DNA of 64,000 nt, from positions 222,501 to 286,500 of the forward strand of contig JAJTWR010000407.1 of assembly GCA_021613335.1 (NCBI GenBank), read 5' to 3'. Under the pieces are notes generated by a model. That model saw only the letters and a program-made list of their open reading frames with translations, was not told the origin of the DNA and searched no databases. The stretch's first letter is position 1. Every line of letters starts with the position of its first letter. Source of the stretch: Whitmania pigra. Its lineage: Eukaryota; Annelida; Clitellata; Hirudinida; Haemopidae. Of the stretch, positions 16,301 to 29,195 are shown piece after piece. The translations under genes and the position numbers were made by a program.

Positions 16301-19300
16301 TGGTTCAACGAGTCATCAACTTTCTGAGGAGGCATCGAAGAAAGAAGATGCAGGAAAAGAGCACGATAGGTCAGCGTGAGAGCCTGGAATAAACCTTAAC
16401 TTGAAGTTGTTGGAAATGGAAATGTATGATCTTGCTTTTTTTTTATTCAAAATTAAAAACATCCAAATCAAGGTTTTATAGTGGATTAATTATTTATCAT
16501 TGACATCTAATAATAAACATTATTATCAACAAATCATTACAAATACTGTTGTATTTATAAATACTATTGTATGTTATACATTTATGCTATAAATCTATAA
16601 TGGAACTTCAATTTCGACAAACTTTTGGAGGAGCAGTTGCCATGGTGATTCCATTGGAAAAAAGGCAGTGGAATGATGAATCGATGAGCGGAGGTTTGAT
16701 TTCAATGACGAAGGAGAGTAGCAGTTGACTTGCTGATAACAAGATCTTCTCAGGAAGCTATGAAATTCAAATTAAAATGTACAAACAACTTTCATGTACA
16801 AACAATCATCACGTCACAAAAAATTGTGCACAAAAGAAAAGGCAGAAACAAATTTAAAAACTGTAATCAAGTGTTATTAAGTGCTATTTTAATTTTTAAT
16901 TAACAGCTACCAGTTATAAAATCTTTGACCGTTACGATGGAATAAACTGAAGTGGGACAATTCAAAACAATAAACAAAGACATCAGCTTAAAAATTAAGA
17001 ACAGAAACAATTTCAAAGGTAGAATAACATTAAAGCAAATAATGCATTTAAATACATTAAAATACTGACAAATTCAATCTGCAGGAGAGGCAGAAGTGAA
17101 TGTAGAATGGATGGAATCATCTCGTTGCAATCAATTCCAAGAGAAGCCCACTTTGACGGATCCGACCTGACGTGGCTCAAGAAAGGACACCAGGCTTTTA
17201 CGGCCGCCAGTGATTCTGCATGGCTGAAGAAGAAAAGGAAAACAATTTGATTCGAGTTATTAGCACATTAATTCACAAATGCTATCTTATTTGCTTCTTA
17301 CACTTCAATGAAGTCAGACTCGAGAACATTTTTTATGGCAGAATCAACTTCATGAAACCTCATCTTGGAAGAATAATCCATTAAACCCAAAAGCCTGGAA
17401 TCAACAATAACGAGTTAAAAAATCATTTTGTTAGTAGACAAATGCATGTTCTCGTGAAATCTTCGATGCAAAACCTCTGAAAAAGTATGCATCCTGTTTC
17501 AAGATCCTCCCTTAAATTCGAGCCGATGAAGTTGTCTGCCAGTGAGCCCAAGATGTGGAGAAACGTCGAGAGATCGCGAAGCATGCAGTGCAGCTTCTTG
17601 CAGTCGTTTTCTGCCGTGATCACAAATCGCCTGCCGTGATGGACAGAAGAGTTCAACGAGCCTTCGTCGCTATTCTGAACGGCCATTATGTAGCCCCCGA
17701 GCCCAAAATACGTTCTGAGTGCCTCTTCGAATGGTTGGTTCTAACAACAAAAAATGGGCTCCGATGTCACAGACATACCAACAAGGATGCATCATTAAAG
17801 ATGTTAAACCGCAGCTTCCTAACCAGATAAAGAAGAACTTCGTTGTGGTATAACTTTGCCACCTTCAAGATCACATCAGTATTCTCGAGCAAGTAATTCT
17901 GCCACTCCGTCCTGAACTGTTAGAAAGATTACACGATGATCATTACCCCTCTCTCTCTCCAGCAAAGATGCACAAAACATGGAAACTAACGTCGTCGTCG
18001 AGGACATCATCGTCGAGGGACTCCAAATGCGACTGGTTGTGTTTGAACTGAATCGACGTCAAAACCTTCGATGCAACCTCAAGTACAATGCCTTTAAACC
18101 TAAAAATATGTTTTAAAGCAATTAAGAAAATATTATTTATCCTTACAATAATTTAATAAGACAATCTCATGAGACTCATGACTCATTAGGAAAGCTAACA
18201 GCTATTAACAGATGTCTAAAAACAACCAACCTGGATGAGTTTTCTGGAAATCTACCTGACTTCTGACTGGACAGGTGCTCAAACAAGTCGGACCACATCG
18301 AGAGGCATGACACATACAGGCTTGTGTAAGGTTGCTACAATGCATTACAATGATTACAATGCATTGCAAATTCAAATGCAAACAAAAACCTGACACACTA
18401 CATCAACGACATCAATTAAATATTAAATTAAAACATCAATAATCCATTCAATTAATTAAATGACAAGATTCATCAAATTAATTAACAAATTCATCCAGCA
18501 AATGACCAAATTGAGAAAAGTAATATTATTGTATTCACTGAACAGTTTAAAGAATCCAATGGAAGTCTATAAAACGTGTCATTGAAACCTGTTCAAAGGT
18601 GAACTTGATGAGTATTTGGAAGAACTCCATATCTCCCTCGACGTTCTTCAGGTGGTTCTTGATGAACAGTTGAAGAAAGTCAACCATTTTCGACAGGTAC
18701 CGGCTGCTGGGCACGATAGGTACGACAAAAATAATTACAATAAATTGCGTCATCTTCATGATTTAAAGCCTTGAAAATGTTGCAACAATTAACTAATTGT
18801 AATAATTAATTCTAAAACTCATCAAATATCTCACCCCTCGTTGAGATACGACCAGACATTTTGAGACTCGTTGACGAGCATTCTGAGAACGTGTCGAACG
18901 TGTTTGTGCGATTCGGCAACGAAGTAAGGAAACACGACGGTGTTGAAGAGTTTCGAGCACAACTTCATCGACAGAATCTCACAAATGCAGCTCAGTGCCA
19001 ACTCTGCTATTTGGAACCTGCACTGAGAGGGACAGCAGTGAAGTCCTTGCTGAGAAAGGAGGAAGTTCGTGGCCAGTTCGACGATCACGGAAAAGAGCGA
19101 CTGCAAGAATACACTTTCATCTTCGGTCCTCCGAGGCTCGAACCAATTCAAGAGGCCGGTGATGCACTCGAGACCGTATTTGAGGATGTTCAACCATTTC
19201 TCTTCAACGCAGCAAGATGTCCTACTCGGGATGCCGTTTGATAGAGACACGCTGTTGGGTTGCAATGCATCGATTTTCATTCTCACCTCCTGCAAGATGC

Positions 19301-21256
19301 CTGAAAATAGATTTTCGTGTGCAAATTATTGCATGGTAACATCATTGTTTAAACTTGTAGTCTCTAATGAACATCTTTTAATATATCAATGAGTATGAAT
19401 AAATAAATTCATTACCGAATTTTATTGCGAATTAATTAGAATTTCATTCCACAAACCTAAATTTCAGAAAACGAAGTCTAAATTTGGAAAGATGTCAAAA
19501 TTCAATCAAACTATTATTCTCACTGAATTTCAAATCATTTCCAAAGTTTTACAAAGATATTTTATTTAATGAATTTGGAACTTTAATTCAAAAATAAGCA
19601 AAAATTAAATAAACAGCCTTAACAAACATACAAGAATGATAAATTGCAACAATAACAACAGCAACAACAACAACATATAAAAGACAACAATCATTTCTAA
19701 CCTGCAACTTTATGAAGCAAGAGAGGAATGTTTGACTTGAAGGCTTCTGTTAGTTGCCTCTTACGTCCCGAACTAATGTCATCCTTCGAACTTCCAAATT
19801 CCTCCGATGCCACGACCAGAAAGTTGAGGCCCAAAAGAACGTGATCCTCGAGCGACAACAACTGAAATACCAACAACCACCAAGTTGAGTTTTGGAAAGA
19901 AGAGATCAATAAACACACTTTAAGATACGGACATGATTTACTTCATCCAGAAAGGATGAGTAATTTTGTGGCCAATCAAATCTGGCAATGGTGACGATTA
20001 TCTTCATCAACTTGTTGTGAATAAAGAAGCTCAAGTCTTTGCCAGACATCAGCATTTGATAGCAGTTGACACGTATCATTTCCTTGTCTCCGGAGACTAA
20101 TGTGACATTTTGTCTACTCACTGCGATCTGATTAAACCAACAACAAACACAACAGTTGAAAAGAAAACTTTATGGAATCAAAACAATTACGAAATGACAA
20201 ATGTGTAACATGTCCATTTAATTTATTATCTTTTAACTAAATGTTCAGAATCCAGGATTTTCTAAAGTTAACATGAAAACATTAATTTAATTTAACAAAT
20301 TATAACAGTTGCATAACTAATTATAATAATCTTTAAGGATTGTCTCCTATGTGGAAGAACCACTTTCACTTCCTACATAATAGCCTTCAAACCCTAGGAC
20401 AATCTTCTGTTCTAGCTTTTATCATTTGCACCTTGAGCTTATTCTAGCTTTCAACCATACAGGCACTAAAAAATTCCAGGGCTCCCAGTTGATTTCTTAA
20501 ACATCTTACATTGGTGTCCCCTCTTTCTTATATATTTGGCAGCTTCAAACAACTTTCTTAGATCTCTGTCAACTTCTATAAGTTGTGCATATGCTTCATT
20601 TTTATACATAGACATTCTTCTAAATCTCCTCTCATAAATTGAGTCTCTAATCTTCTTTTCATTTAATGTGATCTTCTCTGCATTATCTAACACCTAAACA
20701 TCTTTCTTGAGACATGATTACATGCCAACACAACATTCCAGATAGGGCCTCACCATTGATTCATACAGTCTCAAAGTGACATCCTTCTCTACTTATTATA
20801 ATCTTGATGATTATTCCACTAACAAGTTTTTTGATGCCTCTGCACATTGTGTGGACTACATGTGCTTCTGTGGACAATTTAATCGCTTTAATTTAACAAC
20901 TCTTCCTAATCATGTTCAACAAATACAAGCTATTTTTAAAACCATCTAAAAGTCAAAAGAACTTCACCAACCTCAATCACTTTCAAACAGAACATTAAAA
21001 CATGATCACTTCTTGTGTTAGACATGTAAAAGAAACAACTTTTCCAAGATGCTGGCTGTCCACTAAAATCTGTTAAAATCTTATCTATTGGAAAAAATTT
21101 AAAAAGAAATATTAGTAATCCAAAAAATAACATTCAATCAACTACAAATTCACCAATTTCTTTTTTCTTTGCATTGTCAGTTATTGCAGAATAGAATTCT
21201 GTTAGTAAAGCTTCTAGATGATTAAGTGATTCTAAATCACACGCCTGTAAAGTCAT
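13321..21256 (-). CDS. XPO6: Exportin-6 (importin-beta family)
   Basis: Ran-GTP-dependent exporter that keeps actin out of the nucleus by exporting profilin-actin. I traced 22 exons that all join in phase: 21154-21256, 20972-21084, 19942-20127, 19702-19861, 18835-19300, 18589-18706, 18231-18334, 17991-18099, 17824-17916, 17475-17740, 17302-17394, 17070-17223, 16623-16757, 16185-16383, 15936-16091, 15647-15761, 15313-15354, 15012-15123, 14361-14564, 14120-14218, 13679-13906, 13321-13425. The total is 1,119 aa against ~1,125 for the human protein. Diagnostic blocks: SWKSCFFYMSNTRSDHV near the N-terminus, TAENDCKKLHCMLRDLS mid-protein, and HKVHDLLQEEVMAAIFNMA near the C-terminus. Exon 13 is the least certain. 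Exon 19 carries a short Asn run coded by a trinucleotide stretch. The start lies 427 bp from TRAPPC2, head to head. Confidence 0.93.
14720..14846. mobile_element. 127-bp MITE with 9-bp target duplication
   Basis: The sequence AGCACAGAG occurs at 14711-14719 and again at 14847-14855, bracketing a 127-bp insert. Its ends are imperfect inverted repeats, GGCACCCCATCATAATAGCC against GGTGACCCGTCAAAATAGCC. It lies in the XPO6 intron between exons 18 and 19. The 9-bp duplication fits Mutator-like insertion better than hAT (8 bp). There is no coding capacity. Confidence 0.7.
20440..20860 (-). mobile_element. CR1-like LINE reverse-transcriptase 3' fragment
   Basis: Inside XPO6 intron 2. The minus strand reads, with stops, the C-terminal RT signature: LYESMVRPYLECC, then KKIRDSIYERRFRRM, then LFEAAKYIRKRGHQCK. 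A related fragment lies at 60.5-61.2 kb (LFEATKSASTRGHECK). The 75-codon open frame at 20466-20693 is part of this fragment. The XPO6 model reaches full length without it. Confidence 0.7.
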
Positions 21257-21683
21257 AACAATATTTAATAAAAAACACTTCATAGCCCATCCCGCGATTA
21301 AATTGTAAAAATTTAAAGGACAACCCACCATTGTAGCCTTCCAGGAAAAAATAATAAGGAACAAACGTTTATACACACAGGAAGCGAATATTAAACTAAA
21401 ACTTAACTTAGGTTATTGTCAACAAGTATTAAAAAATACAAGGTTCATTAATGTATCACTCAAATATAATAATTATTAAATAACATAAAACATTTTTAAG
21501 CAAATATACGTAGTTTTGTACATGAAAATAATGACAGAAAAACAAAAAATTAATTAAAAGTTTAAAAAAAAAATAAACAATAACAATTTTTTTATAAAGC
21601 TATTATTTTTTAAATTGTTTTAAAAAGTACTTCGTTAAACCTTCTTAGATAGTCTTTGCGAAGGTATTTACAACTTCGCAAAC
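21257..21683. promoter_or_regulatory. Shared XPO6/TRAPPC2 head-to-head promoter region
   Basis: 427 bp separate the two divergent start codons. The stretch is very AT-rich without a TATA box in a convincing position; the 5' UTRs of both genes must begin here. Confidence 0.5.
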
Positions 21684-22315
21684 ATGTCTGGTAATTACTA
21701 CTTTGTGATTGTTGGTCATAATGACAATCCTATCTTCGAAATTGAGTTTTTGACGCCGACCAAAGCTAACGATCCGAAAGTAATCAAGGCTTTTTTTCTC
21801 CTCTTTGATTAGCATTTCTTTACACATTTTTGCATTCTTCAGAGGGAGGACCACAAACATCTGAATCAGTTTATTGCTCATGCCGCTCTTGATCTGGTTG
21901 ACGAGCAGTTATGGACTACAAATAACATGTACCTCAAAGTAGTAGACAAGTTTAACGAATGGCACGTTTCTGCCTTTGTAACAGCGTCAAGTATGTCAAC
22001 TATTACTATTCTAGCATTTTTTAGATCAATGATATAATTTTGATGTGATCTCTAATGATATGATTTTTCTTTAGAATTCAGATTTCTTTTGCTGCATGAT
22101 GTGAAAAATGAAGACAGTATCAAAAACTTTTTTCAGGATGTGTACGAGATGTTTATAAAGGTAATTGTTTGATCTTTAAACACAACTTAAAGTTTTAAAA
22201 TAATGTAATTTTCCAGCATTCCATGAATCCTTTTTACAAATTCAACTCTCCAATAAAGACATCAGCATTTGAAAGAAAAGTACAGTTTTTTGGCAAAAGA
22301 CATTTAACTGGTTAA
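21684..22315 (+). CDS. TRAPPC2: TRAPP complex subunit 2 (sedlin)
   Basis: Small longin-fold core subunit of the TRAPP tethering complexes, acting in ER-to-Golgi traffic. Exons 21684-21779, 21843-21990, 22075-22160 and 22217-22315 give 142 aa (human 140). Family blocks: [19 protein letters not shown] at the start, [28 protein letters not shown], and the end [11 protein letters not shown] poly(A) signal AATAAA lies at 22412-22417. Introns are 56-84 bp, among the shortest in the window. Tail-to-tail with the minus-strand gene at 22.5 kb. Confidence 0.96.
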
Positions 22316-22542
22316 AATTAATGTGTACAATACAAAAAAGTTGTTGATGTCTGTTTCTTCAATTTTCAAGCCTTTTTGGCAAGATTTTCTAGCTACAAAA
22401 TTAAAAGTCCCAATAAATATTTGTTTGAAAATTGTCATCATTATTGATAGATGTTTAAGCAAGTATTATTGTAAATAAATTACTCTGATTCTTGCTTGTC
22501 TCTGCCTCTCCAACATTTCTCTAATTTCTTTTCTGCGTTCAT

Positions 22543-22767
22543 TTACTTCCTGGATTTTCTTCCTTGCAGCTGCATCAGACAGTCTATTTGTTCTGGTAGC
22601 ACATTGTTCTGAATGAGAAGTTTGAGTTGATGGCTAGTGCTATACTTGTAGCAAATCATATAACCAATAAAGGAATACAATTTTCTGTAAGCTTCATAAT
22701 TTTTAAAATAGAGGTATGTTGTATTTCCTTGGGCTCTTAATGCCAAGGCACTGAAAATCACGAACAC
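22543..22767 (-). CDS. Unidentified small protein, possible membrane segment
   Basis: Open frame from an ATG at 22767, starting MFVIFSALALRAQGN and continuing TTYLYFKNYEAYRKLYSF, with a weakly hydrophobic stretch. A 3' overlapping frame (roughly 22660-22478) reads a basic, coiled-coil-like segment, KIQEVNERRKEIREMLER, so an unrecognised intron or frame change may join the two. A weak resemblance of the first part to TMEM223 is not enough to name it. It could also be the 3' part of the gene at 22924-23207, although the phases I see do not join. Confidence 0.35.
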   Translation of the reverse strand: MFVIFSALALRAQGNTTYLYFKNYEAYRKLYSFIGYMICYKYSTSHQLKLLIQNNVLPEQIDCLMQLQGRKSRK

Positions 22768-22923
22768 ATGTTCCTACTCCTGGCTTTTATGACCAATGTT
22801 TCGATAATTTATAAATTGACTATTTTTGACATTTAATCGATTTCTTACATATCAGAGGAATGAACAAAAACTACTTATCGTTTGTGAGATTGAAAGTCAA
22901 ATTCAAATCTGACTAGTAAGTAC

Positions 22924-23207
22924 CTGTTAACTGCACCAGTGGAGCCAAGGAATTAAACCCTGTGAAAAAAAACTTTCAAGTCAGTGACTTTTAATTTTAT
23001 GAAGGTAAACCAACTTTTTATTTCATTTCCTTCATTATCAATGAGGGGACATACAATGGGAAGGCGCTGTCTTATTCCATCGGAAACGAGGTTTGATTCG
23101 AGGTGAGGTTGCAGAAAAGCTGAATGCCAAAATATTTTCGCACAATGCACATCTTCCTCTTTAGAGCCATCAAAGACTATTGAAACAGTTTCGCTATCCA
23201 GCGACAT
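22924..23207 (-). CDS. Unidentified protein, 5' exons
   Basis: ATG at 23207 opens a 193-bp exon (23015-23207; MSLDSETVSIVFDG, then KIFWHSAFLQPHLESN and RQRLPIVCPLIDNEGNE). A gttggt donor and a ttttcacag acceptor lead to a 36-bp exon (22924-22959; FNSLAPLVQLT) with a GTACTT donor. Codon use and acidic/hydrophobic patterning look real, and EBP2 starts head to head 412 bp away. I do not recognise the family. Downstream exons are unresolved. Confidence 0.4.
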
Positions 23208-23619
23208 CTCATGTGAAAGCTGTTGCTATGGCATCCTATATTTACAGATCACCTTTTCAAGATGGGATAAATAAATCTCTGACATAACTGAAATTAAGAT
23301 TGATCGTTTGATTGTTATTAAAAATCAATGTTTTTTGATAACTATTTTGAGCTTGAAAATGTCAAACGTATTGATTTGTATGGGGTTTTTTTTTTATAAA
23401 TTTAGAGTTATTAATTTTAAATGTGCTTCAAGTAATGTAATTTCTTCTTAGTCGTTTTAAAAAATTTTTTTTTATATATTATTTCTTTATAGTTGTTAAA
23501 TAAATTAATGCTGTTAATCATTAATCATTAATAGTTAATCTATGAGCGTTAATGAGTGGTATTTTGTGTTTTGAGTTGAACCGAGGCGTGTGGCTCGTTA
23601 ATATTTCCGAAACCGCATA
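23208..23619. promoter_or_regulatory. Divergent promoter region of EBP2 and the unknown minus gene
   Basis: 412 bp between divergent ATGs. Poly-T runs at 23380-23395 and 23460-23475; no clear TATA. Confidence 0.4.
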
Positions 23620-25219
23620 ATGGATGAGATTAATGATGATTCTGATAGGGAGGTTAGTTCTTTTATTAAGCTTTGAACTTTTACTTTAACAAGCATTTTG
23701 TGGTGAACTAGAAGTCTGTATGATTTATGTTTTCTATATAATTCTTGTTCAACTCTCGTGAATGTAACGTTATTTTTTTTTATCAAATTTTTACTAAGAA
23801 CTAAATTTTAAATAACTGCGAAATGAACTTAGATTGTGTGACTTAGATTTGTAAATTCTGCTCTTTAATTGTAGCTTAGTTACTGTTTTTTATTTTGACA
23901 TGGCATTGCTAATTAGTTTTAAAACTTGGAATAAAATGTTTGAAAATCTGAATATTGAATACCATAAATTGAAGAACTGTAATCTTAATTTTCCAGTTGC
24001 AAGTTGCTTTCAAGAAAGGTCTTTTAAAAAATTTGGTAAGACAGACTGAGAAAGTTGTACCAAAGTCAACATATAACAAAGTACGTAACTTCTTCAATAG
24101 TAACATTTATTGCTTTAGTAACATATGCTTTACATATAAATTTACATATTAATTAAATATTGAAGCAAGGACTTATAGACTCATTAGAGAGTTTCAAGAA
24201 ATCTCTACCGTGGTCTGAAACACTGGATGTTTGTGTCGATCCACTTCCTATTCCAAACTGTGTAAGCGTTGAATCGAGCGAAATGGCCGAAAACCACATC
24301 AAGCGTGAAAACCTATTGTGAGCATTTCCACTCTTTTGCGTCTAATTTACATCTACACACATGTAATCTATTTTGAAACACATTTTAGCTATCGTCAAGC
24401 ACAAGCCGCTGTTTTGTTTGGCTTAGAAAAGCTGAAGAAATTGAAGATTCCCACACAGAGACCAAATGATTATTACGCTGAGATGGCCAAGTCGGATGCT
24501 CACATGAAAAAGGTCTGATATCTTATGTGGTCTTGCTATTTTTCATTGCAAGCAACAAATTTTGAATGGAAATTTTAAATTTTCTTTGTCTTCCAATAAA
24601 GGTGAAGGAAAAGCTGCTTTCTGTACAAGCAATTAAGGAGAAAGCTGAAAAGGCAAAGAAGGACAGAGAAGCAAGAAAATTCAACAAACTTGTAAGATTT
24701 TAACATTTACGGAGTTTTAATGTACACATTCATGCAAACACATTTTCTTGAAAACTGTACTTATATAATTACTTTTACCTGCTCTTAAGGCTGCTAAAGA
24801 AAATAAGATTGCCAAGAAGAAAGAGAAACTCAAGAACAAAGATCAGTTGAAAAAAATGAAGAAGAAGCTTAGTTTTGGTTGGGAATGCTTTTATTCTTTT
24901 GCTTGCAACGAAAGCATCTTTTGACATAAACATTTGCAATGAGGCTTCATGTCGGCATTATTTGGTGATTTAAGGTAAGAATGAAGTAGAGGGCAAAGAA
25001 GACAAGAAGGTGTTCAAAGGTGGAAAGCTCAAGCCAAACATGGACAAACCAAACAGGTGAGTTAGCTGCAAATCAAAACTTTTATGGATCCCTGTTGAAT
25101 TTGTGTCGATTCAAAACAGATCCAGCAACAAGAGGAATTTAAAAAACAAAAAGTTTGGTTTCGGAGGACAGAAAAAAAGATCAAAAATGAACAACAAGGA
25201 CAGTTTCAATGACATTTAA
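23620..25219 (+). CDS. EBNA1BP2: rRNA-processing protein EBP2
   Basis: Nucleolar factor needed for 27S pre-rRNA processing and 60S ribosome assembly. Eight exons join in phase: 23620-23652, 23997-24080, 24166-24317, 24389-24512, 24602-24691, 24790-24877, 24975-25056, 25120-25219, giving 250 aa (human 306). The family core is YRQAQAAVLFGLEKLKKL, then RPNDYYAEMAKSDAHMKK, followed by a Lys/Glu-rich helix and the conserved basic end NKKFGFGGQKKRSK. The tail after this motif is much shorter than in vertebrates. A poly(A) signal is at 25244-25249. Tail-to-tail with IKK. Confidence 0.94.
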
Positions 25220-25467
25220 TGGAAAATGTTTTTAGTTTGGAAAAATAAACATTCTCTGCCTAATTGAGGACTTATATTGAACATAATGCACCATAATGCT
25301 TTAATTTTTGTGTCAATTTGTTCCTCTGTTATTTGCTGTAAATTAAGCGGAGCAACAATGTTTTGAATTTGTTACATACTATTTTTTCAAGCAAGATGAA
25401 TCAAACAAAAACTAAAAACAAAGTATCAGTGATAATATCAAAAACACTACCATAAAATTCCCATTAG

Positions 25468-28400
25468 TTAAGCAAGTTTGCATGCAGGATTCTCGAAGAT
25501 GTTCAGGAATCCCAAATCAAAGGAAGGCTGGAGTTTTCTCTGACAGGAGGACTTGAGCCCTATTATGAATAAAAAGTGATTTAAGTGTAAAGATCACAAG
25601 TGTTTCAGACTGAATTCAATCATTCTATGTTGTGAGATGTAACCATACCTTTTTACCAGATCCATACTTTTGAGGCACAACTGTTGAGTAGATAGGTCCA
25701 TGCTAATATCTGTGGGGGAGCTTGCAATGGACTGAGGTTTCTGAAATCACATATGGGTCATAGTGCAATTATAAATCATTATAGCTTCTTATATGGCAAG
25801 TGATGTGGCTAGCTCAGTATGATTTTTGGTTCTCTAATATTGGAAATGAATTTTATTTAACCCTAATACATTTTTTTTATGAGCACTGAACATTTAACTA
25901 TTGGCAAAGGGCATACACACTTTGTTCTCAAGTAGTCTCCAAATGTCTCGTTGCCTACTGATCTGAGTGGCCGTTATTTCAAGTGTTGCAGATTCAAGTT
26001 CTGGAATGATTTCCTCAATTGGTGTCTTGAGTGAAAGCAGTTCTCTGTACAAATCCATGATTGTTCTGAAATCAGAATCTTAAATCTAAACTATGTAACT
26101 TTTTTATTTTAGACATTGCTTCATTCAGTTTAGACCTTATGAGTGATCTGCTTTCTTTGGAAAATTGTTCAAAGTCTTTTTCAGCTGCCAGAAGGCAGTT
26201 TGTAATTTCCATAAGTTTGTCAGCTTGTTTTGCTGAAATTTTTAAAATGAATAAATGTTCAGCAAGTTATTTAAAAATTGAAAAAGTGGTAATAGTAACC
26301 AACCAGTATTATTTCTACAATAGTCCACAATGTCCTTAGCAGTCTGAAAACTGTTTCAAACAATGATCAATTGTCTTGACATTTCATCATAAATTTAAAA
26401 TTCAGAAAATGTTTATTTTTCTTATACAAACTATCATAAAGCTAAAAGAATAAAACATTAACCAAGTTAGTTGAAACTGCTTAAGTTGGACCAATGCAAT
26501 GAAGCAGATATGAGGGTCTATGCATAAATTAATTTTTTAATATAATTAGCTTACTGGGGCTTTATTTTCACCTCCCCCTCACACTCTGGATATAGTCTCT
26601 TAAGGCACTCATGTATTTTGCATTCGATGGCATTGTGTTTGTCGACGAAAGGCTGTCCTCGTTCTATCTGAAAATACAGGGCATGAACATGAAGGAAAAG
26701 GCATAACAGAGATGAGATTTTTTAAAATAAACACTGAGTGAAAATTTTACTAGGTCCTTCCAATGAATTATTTTTCCATTCTGTGATAGCCACCTCTCAA
26801 GTAGACCTAAATTTGTAGATTAAAAATAAATCAATCAATAATAAATATATTTATTAATTCTTAAAACAAAGTATTGAATACATAGTCAATTATTTAGCAA
26901 TTATCGGTAACATCACATGCATGTGAATGTTGTCACAAGTTAACCAATCAAGACAAGCATGAAAATAAAAGTCAATTAAAAGTGCACTGACATCCTGTTC
27001 AGATACATAGGCCATTAAAAAATTGGATAACTACAAATACACGAACCTGCATTAAACGAGCAGTTTTTTGCTTCTTCAATGTCAACCCCAAGACTGGAAT
27101 GGAAACATCCATAACTCTCAATTACATTTATTATTTAACTGTTATCAATTAATATCTTAATAAATTCTAGTAAGCAATTCAAACCTCTCAGAAAATAATT
27201 CAACTTTTGACTGTAACATCATTGCTACTTTTTTATGAGTCTCAACAAGTTCTTTAAATTGAGTCCTCTCCCTCAGCAAACAGAGCCTGAAAGTATTATT
27301 TCTTTTTTAAATAGATTTATCAACAATAATCAATTAATTAAGAAATTGACTTGATCCCCTCGTTGGATTTCAAAAGATGCTGGTAAGAGCGATAAAGGGT
27401 CCAACAATAATGTGCCAGATGCTTGCTTAGCTTCAACTGCTCCTAACAAATTTAAATATCATGCAAGGATTTAAATAATTTCTTTAAAGAGTAAAATAAT
27501 AAAAAATATGATAGCAATTTTGAAAAAGAAACACTTTGAATGGCAATCGTAATTACTGCAGTGTCATAGGTATTCTGTCTGCTGGTCATCAAATCATTCA
27601 GCTTCATTCCTCTTGGTTTCTTTTTCTCAGATACTTCAAAAACTTTATGGACAAGAATGAGATCTATATCCACTTCCTCTAATTCCTGATCCTGGAATAA
27701 AAATAATTGTTAACTAACGTTGCTAGTTAATAATTAACAACATTTTCACAAATTTGTATGTTATTTGTATTTAGCCAATACTTTCATTAAGCTCTTGTGC
27801 AATGGATGCAAAGACACTATAACTGCCCAACTAATTGCACTACTTCCTGAGGGAACTTTGGGCCGTGCAGACCGGGACACCAACAGAACATGAAACAACA
27901 AATTCATAAAAAGCAAACACAAACGCTGACCTGGTTGTAGTCCACTGAAGTCCGATATTTGGTCAAACAAGAATCATTCTCGGCAACGAGTCCAGTCGTG
28001 GTCATAAATATGAAATGGTCGTCCGAGGAAACGTTGAGAATGCGGCAAAACAACAAGGAAAGGTCGCCGATGGAATTTAGGCTTTCGTTGCCGACGATGT
28101 CGAAAAAATGCGATTCGTTCGCTAGGGGATCGAACACATGAAGGGGCTGAAAAATGTTTATCATTTGATGGAATTATAAATAAATAGTGGTAGTAAAGGT
28201 GTAATGACTAAACATCTTCAAGGGTGATCAGCTAACATCGCAAGATCTATTTAGACATATAAACAAAATACCTTGTGCTGGAAAAGCTTATCCAGCAGTT
28301 CAAAGCAGGCTGGGTTTTTCTTCTCATTCATACCTCCCCTCCGTTTTGGGTCATACATCAACATCTGCCTGAGCCAGGCCTCAAAGTATATCTGAGAAGT

Positions 28401-29086
28401 GCTAAAATAAAATAATGATTCTTTTTTTAATTTGTTGTTCAATATGTCGAATATTACAAAATGACCTCATTTATTTTAACAACTAATGATTATTCAATAG
28501 ATAACCACACCTTGAGATTTTGTTACTTTTTGGAAGGCGATCAGAATATATAGGCGAGTTGATATTGTTGGGATAAGCATAAATATCTTTGTCACTTTTT
28601 GACCGAACGACCTGAAGCCTGATTCCAATTTAAAAACTCTTTAATTGATTAAAAAAATGAGAATTTTTTTTTATTTAATAATTATTTCATCATTATATAT
28701 TTATACCTATTGATTCCTCAATTTATAAAACTGTTCCAACAATTTCCTACCAGACAAACATGTCGGAGAAATGCACGAACGGCCTGAAACCGCTGATGCA
28801 CTCAAATATCGTTGTCCCTAATGACCAGTAGTCCACTGACCCCGTGTATTCAGGCTTGGAGTTACTTAACAATTCAGGTGCCTGATTAAAACATTAATTA
28901 TCTCTACAATTAATAATTAACAGTATTTTATAAACTATAACTAACAACATTATGCAATAAATAAGAAATGATGAAATGAGATAAAATATATAAATTATTA
29001 GGATGCATTTAAAAAATACCCCTTTTGTAGGATATTACTATAATATAATAATAATAAAAAAAATAATAATAATAATGATAATAATA

Positions 29087-29118
<32 letters not shown>

Positions 29119-29160
29119 GATAATAATAATAATGATAGTAATAATAATAATGATAATGAC

Positions 29161-29195
<35 letters not shown>

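Noticed and set aside
18861..19392. Two plus-strand frames
   Set aside because: Antisense shadows of XPO6 exon 5.
20466..20693. 75-codon minus frame as an extra XPO6 exon
   Set aside because: It matches the RT C-terminus of a CR1-like LINE, and XPO6 already joins in phase and reaches full length without it.
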